Positions 1 through 8,197 of a stretch of DNA of 31,330 nt are shown here, piece after piece. Position 1 is the first letter of the stretch. Each line of letters begins with the position of its first letter. The DNA is taken from the NCBI GenBank assembly GCA_945834545.1, contig CAMAHO010000005.1, positions 1 to 31,330 on the forward strand, read 5' to 3'. Under the pieces are notes generated by a model. It ran no database searches. It saw nothing but the letters and a program-made list of their open reading frames with translations, and had not been told where the DNA came from. This stretch comes from an uncultured Lachnospiraceae bacterium (GTDB taxonomy: Bacteria; Bacillota; Clostridia; Lachnospirales; Lachnospiraceae). The translations under genes were made by a program, and so were the position numbers.

Positions 1-52
1 GGAGGACCACCGGGGACACTAAAAAAGCCAGAAATTACCGTCCCCAGGACCA
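1..52. repeat. Degenerate copy of a palindromic GGACC...GGGGAC repeat
   Basis: This is an imperfect inverted repeat: a GGACCACCGGGGAC arm, an A-rich centre (CTAAAAAAGCC) and a GTCCCCAGGACC arm. Its layout and wording match two better palindromes at 29918-29968 and 30947-30998 (GGACCAGGGGGACGGTAAAAAA and its complement), so it is read as a decayed member of the same family. It sits directly behind the ABC-F gene. The window starts inside or just before it, so the left boundary is unknown. Confidence 0.6.
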
Positions 53-80
53 CCCACGGACTAAAATAATTTCGTGGTCC
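47..80 (-). terminator. Hairpin across the ABC-F stop codon, possible terminator
   Basis: GGACCAC (47-53) pairs perfectly with GTGGTCC (74-80), and the ABC-F stop codon lies in the loop. On the minus strand the next sequence is the 1-52 palindrome, which contains a CTTTTTTAG tract. This could end transcription of the ABC-F gene, but the T run does not directly follow the stem, so it is not a textbook intrinsic terminator. It may instead be a by-product of the repeat insertion. Confidence 0.35.
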
Positions 81-1617
81 ATTTGGTGCAATCAATGACC
101 CGTGTGGCCAGACCTTCATAGAATTCCGGTTCGTGACAGACCATGACGAGAGAGCCCTTGTACGCCAAGAGGGCTCTTTTCAGTTCCTCTTTGGCGTCAA
201 CATCCAGGTGGTTGGTGGGCTCGTCCAATAGAAGCAGATTGGAGGGGCGGTTCATCAGCTTGCATAATCGGACCTTTGCCTGCTCACCACCGCTTAACAC
301 TTTAACCTTGCTCTCAATATGCTTGGTGGTTAGGCCGCACTTGGCCAAGGCGCAGCGCACCTCGTACTGCGTGAAGCCGGGGAATTCCTGCCAGATTTCC
401 TCGATACAGGTGCGCTCCTTGGAGCCGGACATTTCCTGTTCAAAGTAGCCAATCTCAAGGTAGTCGCCAGTTTCCACCTTGCCGTCAAAGGCAGGGATGA
501 GTCCCAGAAGACTTTTTAAAAGAGTTGTTTTTCCAATGCCGTTGGAGCCGTATAGAACCACCTTTTCCCCTCTTTCGATGATCAGGTTTAGAGGAGAGGA
601 CAATGGCTCGTCGTACCCAATGACTAAATCCTTTGTCTCAAAGAGAATTCGTCCGGGAGTGCGTGCCTCCTTAAATATAAATTCCGGCTTGGGCTTGTCC
701 TTGGTAAGCTCGATCACATCCATTTTATCCAGCTTTTTTTGCCTGGACATAGCCATATTTCGGGTGGATACCCTGGCCTTATTCCTTGCCACAAAATCCT
801 TTAAATCTGCAATCTCCTTTTGCTGCTTGTTGTAAGCAGCCTCCAATTGGGACTGCTTCATTGCGTACACTTCCTGAAATTTATCGTAATCTCCTACATA
901 GCGCTCCAGTTTCCGGTTGTCCATATGATAGATCAGGTTGATGACGCTATTTAGGAAGGGAATGTCATGACTGATTAGGATGAAGGCATTTTCATACTCG
1001 TTGAGATATCTCTTCAGCCATTCAATATGTTCTGCATCCAGATAATTGGTAGGCTCGTCCAGTAAGAGAATGTCAGGCTTTTCCAGGAGCAGCTTACCCA
1101 ACAGAACCTTTGTGCGCTGTCCGCCTGACAGAGCTGTCACATCTTTATCTAATCCCAGCTCAGCCAGTCCCAGCGCCCTGCCAACCTCCTCTACCTTAGA
1201 GTCAATCATATAGAAATCATGCATGGTCAAAAGGTCCTGCAGAGTGCCTAGCTCCTCCATTAAGACCTCCAGTTCCTCCGGGGAAGCCTCACCCATTTTG
1301 TCGCAGATTTGATTCATCTGGCTTTCCATGTCATACAAAAAGTCAAAGGCAGATGCCAATACCTGGCGGATTGTCTGACCTTCCTGCAAGACGGTATGCT
1401 GGTCTAAATAACCCGCACGAACATTCTTGGCCCACTCAATTTTCCCCTCATCCGGCATAAGCTTTCCGGTAATAATGTTCATAAAGGTGGATTTTCCCTC
1501 TCCATTGGCGCCAATCAGTCCAATATGCTCCCCCTTCAGTAAGCGAAAGGACACATCCTCAAAGATAGCCCTGTCTCCAAACCCATGTGTTAAGTGTTCA
1601 ACATTTAAAATACTCAT
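61..1617 (-). CDS. ABC-F family ATPase (YfmM-like), ribosome-associated
   Basis: A soluble protein of 518 residues with two ATP-binding cassettes and no membrane segments, the ABC-F layout. Cassette 1 shows Walker A GANGEGKST (about residue 39), signature LSGGQ and Walker B ILLLDEPTNYLD. Cassette 2 shows GSNGIGKTT, LSGGE and LLLLDEPTNHLD. Between them lies a charged, probably coiled linker (AYNKQQKEIADLKDFVARNKARV), which in this family reaches into the ribosomal E site. ABC-F proteins resolve stalled ribosomes, and some protect against ribosome-targeting antibiotics. Overall wording and length resemble Bacillus YfmM as I remember it. The start is the ATG at 1615-1617, preceded on its strand by GGAGG five bases upstream; the frame stays open 23 codons further but has no such site there. 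The final ten residues end inside a hairpin bordering a repeat. Housekeeping or resistance role cannot be decided from sequence. Confidence 0.93.
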   Translation of the reverse strand: MSILNVEHLTHGFGDRAIFEDVSFRLLKGEHIGLIGANGEGKSTFMNIITGKLMPDEGKIEWAKNVRAGYLDQHTVLQEGQTIRQVLASAFDFLYDMESQMNQICDKMGEASPEELEVLMEELGTLQDLLTMHDFYMIDSKVEEVGRALGLAELGLDKDVTALSGGQRTKVLLGKLLLEKPDILLLDEPTNYLDAEHIEWLKRYLNEYENAFILISHDIPFLNSVINLIYHMDNRKLERYVGDYDKFQEVYAMKQSQLEAAYNKQQKEIADLKDFVARNKARVSTRNMAMSRQKKLDKMDVIELTKDKPKPEFIFKEARTPGRILFETKDLVIGYDEPLSSPLNLIIERGEKVVLYGSNGIGKTTLLKSLLGLIPAFDGKVETGDYLEIGYFEQEMSGSKERTCIEEIWQEFPGFTQYEVRCALAKCGLTTKHIESKVKVLSGGEQAKVRLCKLMNRPSNLLLLDEPTNHLDVDAKEELKRALLAYKGSLVMVCHEPEFYEGLATRVIDCTKWTTKLF

Positions 1618-1696
1618 TTCATCCTCCGGTTGCAAACATATGCTTGTCACCAATGTAGAGTACCATAGAAAGAAGAACTTTGCCACAAAATCATTT

Positions 1697-1725
1697 TTGC
1701 TATTTTAAGAAGGATGTGTTATATT
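1697..1725 (+). promoter_or_regulatory. Sigma-A type promoter of the HAD-rsmA unit
   Basis: TTGCTA (1697-1702), a 17-base spacer and TATATT (1720-1725) precede the GTG start at 1760 by about 30 bases. No other promoter-like pair is apparent before rsmA, so it may serve both genes. Confidence 0.6.
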
Positions 1726-1759
1726 CTTTCTGAACTTCTGACCTAAGGGAGGATGAAAT

Positions 1760-2416
1760 GTGAAGGCTGTTATTTTTGATATGGACGGAGTGTTGTTTGA
1801 TACAGAGCGATTATGCCTGGAGAGCTGGACCAGGCTTGCAGACGAACAAGGCCTTGAGGACATGGAAGAGGTCTTTACACGCTGTATTGGCACCAATCAT
1901 CACGATACGGTGGAGATTATCAAGGCTCGCTACGGACAGGATTTTCCCTATGAGGAGTTCAGTGCCAGAGCCGGCAAGCTGTTCTGGCAGTGGATTGATG
2001 AAAACGGTATGCCGGTAAAAAAAGGTGTTCGAGAGCTATTGGACTATTTAAAGGAGAATCGTTACCTTGTTTCTCTGGCGTCCTCCTCCAGTCAAAGAAG
2101 CATCGAACGATGTCTGGACAGAGCAGGAATCAGGGAGTATTTTCATCAGATTACTTCCGGAGATAGGGTGGTACATTCCAAGCCAAATCCGGAGATTTAT
2201 CAGCTTGCCTGTGATGGGCTGGGGATTTCTCCTAAAGATGCCTATGCAATAGAGGATTCCTATAACGGAATTCGTTCTGCTTATGCAGCCGGCCTGCAGC
2301 CTATCATGGTGCCGGATTTAATCCCGCCAAATGAGGAGATGCAACAAATGTCCCGAGTCATCCTGCCGGATTTGACGCAGGTTATCTCTTATTTGGAGCA
2401 GAATATGGGAGTTTGA
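1760..2416 (+). CDS. HAD superfamily (subfamily IA) phosphatase or phosphoglucomutase-like protein
   Basis: A 218-residue haloacid-dehalogenase-fold hydrolase. Motif I FDMDGVLFDTE carries the nucleophile Asp7 and general acid Asp9. A helical cap follows (about residues 15-85). Motif II is in LASSSS, motif III is the lysine of HSKPNPEIY and motif IV is EDSYNGI. This is the beta-phosphoglucomutase/phosphoglycolate phosphatase-like subgroup, and the natural substrate cannot be read from sequence. Translation starts at GTG 1760, seven bases after AGGGAGG; an ATG two bases earlier is followed immediately by a stop. It lies 55 bases before rsmA with no terminator between, so the two are probably cotranscribed. 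A metabolite-repair or nucleotide phosphatase role is possible but unproven. Confidence 0.9.
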   Translation: MKAVIFDMDGVLFDTERLCLESWTRLADEQGLEDMEEVFTRCIGTNHHDTVEIIKARYGQDFPYEEFSARAGKLFWQWIDENGMPVKKGVRELLDYLKENRYLVSLASSSSQRSIERCLDRAGIREYFHQITSGDRVVHSKPNPEIYQLACDGLGISPKDAYAIEDSYNGIRSAYAAGLQPIMVPDLIPPNEEMQQMSRVILPDLTQVISYLEQNMGV

Positions 2417-2471
2417 AAATAGAAGGTTTGACCTGGCAGCACATAAATTATGATATGGTATTGGAGTCAGT

Positions 2472-3335
2472 ATGGCGAATTTAGGAATTTCACAGAATAC
2501 GATAGCGATTTTGCAGAAATATCAATTCCGGTTTCAGAAGAAATTCGGACAGAATTTTTTGATTGACACTTCGGTGTTGGAACGAATCATGAACGCAGCG
2601 GAAATTACAAAACAGGACTGTATTCTGGAGATTGGTCCCGGTATCGGAACCATGACCCAGTATTTGGCAGAGAGAGCGAAGAAGGTCTTTGCAGTGGAAA
2701 TCGATAAGAACCTGATTCCCATTCTGGGAGAAACTTTGGCAGAGTATGACAATGTCACCGTGATAAACGAGGACATTCTAAAGGTGGATATAGAGCGACT
2801 GGTGCAGGAGCAAAATGGGGGAAAGCCGATTAAGGTGGTTGCCAATCTGCCCTATTACATTACCACTCCCATTATTATGGGTCTTTTTGAGAGCAAAGTT
2901 CCGTTGCATAGTATCACCATCATGGTGCAAAAAGAAGTGGCAGATAGGATGCAGGAGATGCCGGGCTCCAAGGAGTACGGCGCATTATCTTTAGCAGTAC
3001 AGTATTATGCAAAGCCGGAAATTGTAGCCAATGTACCGCCGAATTGCTTTATGCCACGTCCTACCGTGGGAAGTGCCGTCATCAAGCTTACCAGATATGA
3101 GCAGCCACCCGTAATCGTAAAAGATGAAAAGCTGATGTTTCAGATTATACGCGCCTCCTTCAATCAACGACGCAAGACCTTGGTGAACGGGCTTACCAAT
3201 GCCTCCTTTTTACAGGTTGGAAAAGAAAAAATTTTGGAAGCTTTAGACCAAATGGGTCAGTCTGCCTCTGTCAGAGGAGAGACCTTTTCGCTAGAGCAAT
3301 TTGCACAGCTTACGAATTTGCTGTGCGGAAACTAA
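2472..3335 (+). CDS. rsmA: 16S rRNA (adenine1518-N6/adenine1519-N6)-dimethyltransferase
   Basis: RsmA (KsgA) dimethylates two adjacent adenines in the 3'-terminal hairpin of 16S rRNA late in small-subunit assembly, using S-adenosylmethionine. The 287-residue length is normal. Visible marks are the N-terminal KKFGQNFLID segment, the SAM-binding motif EIGPGIGTMT, the acidic residue of AVEIDKNL, the catalytic motif NLPYYIT and the C-terminal RRKTLVNGL region with its RNA-binding helices. The start ATG 2472 follows GGAG with a five-base gap. It is the last gene of a short unit with the HAD gene and is followed by a strong terminator at 3353. In this family loss of the enzyme gives kasugamycin resistance. 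Confidence 0.97.
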   Translation: MANLGISQNTIAILQKYQFRFQKKFGQNFLIDTSVLERIMNAAEITKQDCILEIGPGIGTMTQYLAERAKKVFAVEIDKNLIPILGETLAEYDNVTVINEDILKVDIERLVQEQNGGKPIKVVANLPYYITTPIIMGLFESKVPLHSITIMVQKEVADRMQEMPGSKEYGALSLAVQYYAKPEIVANVPPNCFMPRPTVGSAVIKLTRYEQPPVIVKDEKLMFQIIRASFNQRRKTLVNGLTNASFLQVGKEKILEALDQMGQSASVRGETFSLEQFAQLTNLLCGN

Positions 3336-3352
3336 ACCTCGCAATATCTAGT

Positions 3353-3393
3353 AATACAAGATATGGAAATAACACCATATCTTGTATTTTTTA
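3353..3393 (+). terminator. Intrinsic terminator after rsmA
   Basis: A perfect 14-bp stem, AATACAAGATATGG (3353-3366) with CCATATCTTGTATT (3375-3388), an eight-base loop and a following T-rich tract. Confidence 0.9.
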
Positions 3394-3415
3394 TTACAAT
3401 TTTCGTGGTTTCATT

Positions 3416-3445
3416 TTGACATTTCAGAGGGTAATATGGTAAACT
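3416..3445 (+). promoter_or_regulatory. Sigma-A type promoter of the TPR-glgB unit
   Basis: A perfect TTGACA (3416-3421), an 18-base spacer and TAAACT (3440-3445), about 60 bases before the start of the 869-residue TPR gene and directly after the rsmA terminator. Confidence 0.65.
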
Positions 3446-3507
3446 AAAGCTACTTATGAGAATTACAGAATGGGTGCATTGTGTATTAGTAAAGGGAGCA
3501 TCATACC

Positions 3508-6117
3508 ATGGATAAATATGAATACAAAATAAGTGAGGATGAAATAAAGAGATTAATCAAAGCAGGGGATTATCAAGCAGCTGTGGAGATTGCGGACACC
3601 ATTGATTGGCGTAGAGTGAAGAGTGTTATGATGCTTTGTACAATCAGTGATTTGTATAAAATTAACCGCAGATATGAGGATGCCAGGGACGTGTTGCTTT
3701 TGGCTTATGACCAGCGGCCCGGCGGAAGGACCATTTGTTATTCCCTTTGTGAGCTGTGCCTTAAGACCGGTCAGTTAATACCGGCTATGGAATACTTTAA
3801 GAAATTTGTTCAGATTGCTCCCAATGATCCGGGGCGGTATATTTTACAGTACAAAATCTATCAAAATCAGGGTAGCTCTTTGGAGGAGAGAATTCTCTTG
3901 TTGGAAGAGCTCAAAAAGAAGGATTACCGGGAAAAATGGGCATATGAGCTGGCTTGCCTGTATCATGAGAATGGGGATACCACAAAATGCATCGATGAAT
4001 GTGATGAACTGATTCTGTGGTTTGGTGAAGGAAAATATGTCATTAAGGCAATGGAACTTAAGATGCGTCATCAGCCTTTAAGTGAGGAGCAACAGTATCG
4101 CTACGACCATCGCTTTGATCAGGCTACTGTTGCTACATCATCAAAGGAGCAGAAGGAGATTACCCCTGATGATGTGTTGGTCAAGACAGTGGATGTCAGT
4201 CAATACAATACCATGAACCTTCAGGAAGAGTTGGCAGCCGGCGTGAAAGAATTGATGGAACGGGAAGCCGTAAAGGCAAGCGAAGCCCAGGAAGAGCCGA
4301 CAACTGAAGTGACGGAGACAGGGCCGGAAATACAGAAGTCTTCCGAGGAAGGGATTCGTAAGCAGGACACAAAGGAGATTCCGGCAGAGGAGAAGGGTTC
4401 GGAGGAAAAGGAAGGAACGGACGCACAACCGATCAAGCAAACCTTCCCTGAACAGGAGGCACCCGCGAGGATACCAGACATTTCCACAAAAATCTGGCGT
4501 AGAGAGGAAATCGTTCAAAAATTAGAGGAACTAAAGAATCAAAATGACCAGGCCGTGGAAGAGGTGATACGGGAGACGAAGAATAATCCTGAAACCAACG
4601 CACTGACTGCTATGCAGGAGGAGCTGGAGGCATTTAAGGCATCTGCTAAGGAGAAAATGGCAGTCGATATGCTTCAACGAGATGTATTGCTATCACAACC
4701 TCCTCAAGAGATGGCAAGGGTACTTGCCCAAGAGTCAGATGGACAAATCAGCTTAGTAATGCCTGAGGCAGAGAAGGTTGAGAAGCAGATTACCGGTCAA
4801 ATTCGCATCGAAGAGGTGCTGGCAGAGTGGGAGGAAAAAAAGAGGCTTAACCAGGCTCAGCACGAAGAACAGATTCGTCAAAAGGTTCTCAAGGACACAG
4901 GAGATTTGTTTGCGGAATTCGAACAAGCTGTGAAAGATGGCTTATTGGAAAGGCTGGAAAGAGAGCCCATGGATTCTGAGGAAGGGTTAGCCGGAGAACA
5001 AAAAGAAGCAGAGGAAACCTTGGAGGAAGCAAACACTACAGAGTCTGCTGCAGCTAAGTCGGAAGACTCTGTAGAAAGGAAGGATAAGGAGATAACAAGT
5101 TCCGCTTCTGTAGAGACGGAGGATAAGGAGACAACCGACTCTGCCACAGTAGAGATGGAGTATGAGGAGATAACAGGTCCTGACTCTGAGGAAGGGAAGG
5201 AAACCCGCCAGATAACAGAAACGAAGACGGAAGAGACGGAAATTGTTATAGAGGAAGAGCTGGATAAGGAAAAGATACTTACTCAGGAAGAAGAGCTGGT
5301 AAAAGAGGTTACCCAACATCTCACTGACAAAGAAGAAGACACAGCCGGTACGAAACAGCCCGTTCGTTCTTTTACGAAGGAAGAGAAAGAATTATTTGCT
5401 CCCTTTATCCAAACCAGGACTTCCAAAGCGCAGATTCAAAATGCCATGGATAAAATTAGCATTGCTTCCTACACAGGGAATGTCATCATCACCGGTGTGG
5501 CAGGGACGGATACCCTGGCTCTTGCAAAAGCCTTGATTAAAGAAGAACAGGCTATGGACAGCAATTTCACCGGAGAGAGTGCCAAGATTTCCGGGGAGAA
5601 TCTGAACAAAAAGAATGTGTCCGAAACGATTGAAAAATATAAGAACGGAGCACTCATCATTGATAAAGCCACAGGGTTGAATGATTGCACAGTGAATAAG
5701 CTGTATCAATGCTTACAGAAGGAAGAGACAGGCATTATAGTATTCCTGATAGATACGAAAAAGAAGATGAATCATTTCCTGGAGGACCATGAGCAGTTCG
5801 CAACGCTGTTTAATATTCGTGTTGACTTAGAGGCTATGAGCAATGAGGCTCTGGTAAAATTTGGATATAAATATGCTATGGATCAGGAGTATTCCATAGA
5901 CAAGAATATGGGAATGCTGGCATTTCATACCAGGATAGATAATCTACAGACAGGAGACCATTCGGTTACTGTTTTGGAAGTGAAGGAAATCGTGGATGAA
6001 GCCATTGCCCATGTGAATCGCAAAACCATTGGACATTTCTTTGATATTCTGTTTGGACGCAGATATGATGAGGAGGACCGAATCATTCTTTCTGAAAAGG
6101 ATTTTGCGGAAAAGTAA
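3508..6117 (+). CDS. TPR protein with Glu-rich linker and degenerate AAA+ (CbxX/SpoVK-like) domain
   Basis: An 869-residue protein of unknown function in three parts. Residues 1-210 look like tetratricopeptide-type helical repeats (for example YEDARDVLLLAYDQRPGG). Residues 210-640 are a Glu/Lys/Thr-rich low-complexity stretch, probably disordered, with three 13-residue repeats at 521-559. Residues 650-869 resemble an AAA+ module of the CbxX/SpoVK type, including the lid-like C-terminus (FATLFNIRVDL, then helices). The nucleotide site is broken: the Walker A position reads GVAGTDT (663-669), lacking GKT, and the Walker B position reads LIIDKA (716-721), with Lys where the catalytic Glu should be. 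It is thus probably a pseudo-ATPase scaffold. No signal peptide or membrane segment is visible. Start ATG 3508 follows GGGAG by nine bases. It lies 23 bases before glgB and shares its promoter; a link to glycogen metabolism is only suggested by that. Confidence 0.8.
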   Translation: MDKYEYKISEDEIKRLIKAGDYQAAVEIADTIDWRRVKSVMMLCTISDLYKINRRYEDARDVLLLAYDQRPGGRTICYSLCELCLKTGQLIPAMEYFKKFVQIAPNDPGRYILQYKIYQNQGSSLEERILLLEELKKKDYREKWAYELACLYHENGDTTKCIDECDELILWFGEGKYVIKAMELKMRHQPLSEEQQYRYDHRFDQATVATSSKEQKEITPDDVLVKTVDVSQYNTMNLQEELAAGVKELMEREAVKASEAQEEPTTEVTETGPEIQKSSEEGIRKQDTKEIPAEEKGSEEKEGTDAQPIKQTFPEQEAPARIPDISTKIWRREEIVQKLEELKNQNDQAVEEVIRETKNNPETNALTAMQEELEAFKASAKEKMAVDMLQRDVLLSQPPQEMARVLAQESDGQISLVMPEAEKVEKQITGQIRIEEVLAEWEEKKRLNQAQHEEQIRQKVLKDTGDLFAEFEQAVKDGLLERLEREPMDSEEGLAGEQKEAEETLEEANTTESAAAKSEDSVERKDKEITSSASVETEDKETTDSATVEMEYEEITGPDSEEGKETRQITETKTEETEIVIEEELDKEKILTQEEELVKEVTQHLTDKEEDTAGTKQPVRSFTKEEKELFAPFIQTRTSKAQIQNAMDKISIASYTGNVIITGVAGTDTLALAKALIKEEQAMDSNFTGESAKISGENLNKKNVSETIEKYKNGALIIDKATGLNDCTVNKLYQCLQKEETGIIVFLIDTKKKMNHFLEDHEQFATLFNIRVDLEAMSNEALVKFGYKYAMDQEYSIDKNMGMLAFHTRIDNLQTGDHSVTVLEVKEIVDEAIAHVNRKTIGHFFDILFGRRYDEEDRIILSEKDFAEK
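5068..5184 (+). repeat. Three tandem 39-bp (13-residue) repeats inside the TPR gene
   Basis: In frame, the units read SVERKDKEITSSA, SVETEDKETTDSA and TVEMEYEEITGPD. They are diverged copies of one acidic 13-residue module in the disordered linker, and copy number could vary between strains. Confidence 0.75.
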
Positions 6118-6140
6118 ACTATACTGTGAGGGAGGTCACT

Positions 6141-8051
6141 ATGGATAATCACTACGAGAAGATATTTATTTCAGAGGATGATCAGTATTTATTTGGTCAA
6201 GGTACGCACTATGAAATCTATAAGAAATTAGGGGCTCATCTTAGCTGTGAAAACGGGGTTTTGGGTGTTTACTTTGCCGTTTGGGCACCAAATGCCCTAC
6301 AGGTGCATGTGGTAGGCTCCTTCAATGATTGGAATACCCAGTCGCATCCCATGAAAAAACTGGGTGAGGGCGGCATCTGGGCCTTGTTTATCCCTGAGGT
6401 AGGGGAGGGAGCACTGTATAAGTTCCTGATTACTGCGCAGAATGGTGAAAAACTGTACAAGGCAGATCCCTTTGCAAACTATGCAGAGCTTCGACCCGCA
6501 ACGGCCTCTGTTGTGACAAATCTGTCAGGTTTTCAATGGAATGATGAGAAATGGTTGGCAGATAGGGATAAACAGGATTTTAAAAAGAAACCTATGGCGA
6601 TATATGAGTGCCAGATTGGTTCCTTTATGAAGCATCCGGATCGTGGGGAGGATGGCTTTTATAACTACCGTGAATTTGCAGATAAGATTGTAGCTTATCT
6701 GAAGGAGATGAAATATACCCACATTGAGCTTATGGGCATTGCCGAGCATCCCTATGATGGTTCCTGGGGGTATCAGGTTACCGGGTACTATGCACCAACT
6801 TCACGATATGGCACGCCTAAGGACTTTATGTATCTGGTGAATTCTCTACATAAGGCGGGAGTAGGTGTCATCCTGGATTGGGTGCCGGCACACTTTGCTA
6901 CAGACGCTCACGGTCTGGCAAATTTCGATGGCAGTTGTATTTACGAGCATCCGGACAAGAGAAGGGGCGAGCATCCGGATTGGGGTACGAAGATCTTTAA
7001 TTACGGAAAAAGTGAAGTCAGCAACTTCCTGATTGCCAATGTTTTATTCTGGCTGCGGGAGTTTCATATCGATGGCGTACGAGTAGACGCAGTGGCTTCT
7101 ATGTTGTACCTTGATTATGGAAAACAGGATGGACAGTGGTTGCCTAATAAGTACGGCGGAAAGGAAAACCTGGAGGGAATTGAATTCTTTAAGCACTTAA
7201 ATTCTGTGGTCAGAGGTGCGCATCCGGGCTTCTTAACAATTGCGGAGGAATCTACCGCCTGGCCAAATGTGACGGGTGAGATTGGCACAGACAGCCTGGG
7301 CTTTACCTATAAATGGAATATGGGTTGGATGCACGACTTCTGTGAATATATGAAACTGGATCCTATTTACCGCAAGGGAAATCACTATGCAATGACCTTT
7401 GCTATGTCCTACAACGAAAGTGAGAATTACATTCTGCCCCTTTCCCATGATGAAGTGGTCCATTTGAAGTGTTCCATGGTAAATAAGATGCCCGGGTATA
7501 AATCCGACAAATATGCGAATCTGCGTGCAGGTTATACCTATATGTTTGGTCACTGCGGCAAGAAGCTTCTATTTATGGGCCAGGATTTCGGACAGGAGAG
7601 AGAATGGAGTGAGGCCAGAGAATTAGACTGGTTCCTGCTTTCCGAGAAGGAAAATATCGGGCTTATGAACTATGTCAAGGAGCTCTTAAAAATGTATCGC
7701 AAGTATCCCGCCTTGTACGAGTTTGATAACAATTGGGACGGCTTCGAGTGGATGAATGCAGATGATGCGGATAATAGCGTGTATTCCTTTGTGAGAAAAT
7801 CCTCCAAGGGGAAAAACAACCTGTTGTTTGTGTTAAATATGACCCCCGTTAAGAGAGAGGAGTATCAGGTAGCCTTACCAAAGGCCGGAAAGTACAAGCT
7901 GTTGCTAAACAGTGATGCGGAGTGCTTCGGAGGGAATGGTGTACCGGTAAAGGAGCAATTCCAGGCCAAGAAGAAGGAATATCATTTCCATAATTATTCT
8001 GCTACCGTAGATTTACCTCCTTATGGGGCATTGGTTTACATCTTTGGATGA
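6141..8051 (+). CDS. glgB: 1,4-alpha-glucan (glycogen) branching enzyme, GH13
   Basis: GlgB cuts alpha-1,4 glucan chains and rejoins them as alpha-1,6 branches during glycogen synthesis in the cytoplasm. The 636 residues hold an N-terminal CBM48-type beta domain (VYFAVWAPNALQVHVVGSFNDWN), the GH13 barrel and a C-terminal beta domain. The four GH13 motifs are present: DWVPAHF (Asp246), GVRVDAVASM with nucleophile Asp316, IAEES with acid Glu369, and LSHDEV (Asp437). The family-typical GYYAPTSRYGTP segment is also there. The start is set at ATG 6141, five bases after GGGAGG; an in-frame GTG at 6126 lies upstream of that site and is rejected. No other glycogen gene is adjacent. A terminator follows at 8106. 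Confidence 0.96.
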   Translation: MDNHYEKIFISEDDQYLFGQGTHYEIYKKLGAHLSCENGVLGVYFAVWAPNALQVHVVGSFNDWNTQSHPMKKLGEGGIWALFIPEVGEGALYKFLITAQNGEKLYKADPFANYAELRPATASVVTNLSGFQWNDEKWLADRDKQDFKKKPMAIYECQIGSFMKHPDRGEDGFYNYREFADKIVAYLKEMKYTHIELMGIAEHPYDGSWGYQVTGYYAPTSRYGTPKDFMYLVNSLHKAGVGVILDWVPAHFATDAHGLANFDGSCIYEHPDKRRGEHPDWGTKIFNYGKSEVSNFLIANVLFWLREFHIDGVRVDAVASMLYLDYGKQDGQWLPNKYGGKENLEGIEFFKHLNSVVRGAHPGFLTIAEESTAWPNVTGEIGTDSLGFTYKWNMGWMHDFCEYMKLDPIYRKGNHYAMTFAMSYNESENYILPLSHDEVVHLKCSMVNKMPGYKSDKYANLRAGYTYMFGHCGKKLLFMGQDFGQEREWSEARELDWFLLSEKENIGLMNYVKELLKMYRKYPALYEFDNNWDGFEWMNADDADNSVYSFVRKSSKGKNNLLFVLNMTPVKREEYQVALPKAGKYKLLLNSDAECFGGNGVPVKEQFQAKKKEYHFHNYSATVDLPPYGALVYIFG

Positions 8052-8078
8052 TTTCCTGTCTTTCCTGGGAAATTCAGT

Positions 8079-8104
8079 TAAGAAATTGAAAAATAGACCG
8101 AAAT
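8079..8104 (+). promoter_or_regulatory. Possible sigma-28 (flagellar) promoter
   Basis: TAAG (8079-8082), 14 bases, then ACCGAAAT (8097-8104) resembles the TAAA / GCCGATAT flagellar sigma consensus. It lies just before the glgB terminator and about 95 bases before the flagellar block. No sigma-A pair is evident for that block. Both elements deviate from consensus, so this is tentative. Confidence 0.35.
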
Positions 8105-8105
8105 A

Positions 8106-8141
8106 AAAGGTAAGCACTGGAAGGTGCTTACCTTTCTTTTT
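8106..8141 (+). terminator. Intrinsic terminator after glgB
   Basis: A perfect 12-bp stem, AAAGGTAAGCAC (8106-8117) with GTGCTTACCTTT (8124-8135), a six-base loop and CTTTTT. Confidence 0.9.
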
Positions 8142-8197
8142 GCAGGAAAGAACATCACAGCAGTAACCTAAATTTTGGAGTTTATGAGGTAACAATT

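Noticed and set aside
143..1708. Plus-strand open frames across the ABC-F gene
   Set aside because: They are antisense to a gene with clear motifs, have no ribosome sites and resemble no protein family.
4141..5319. Long minus-strand open frames opposite the Glu-rich linker of the TPR gene
   Set aside because: They arise from GAA/GAG-rich codons read in reverse (Phe/Leu/Ser-rich) and have no start context.
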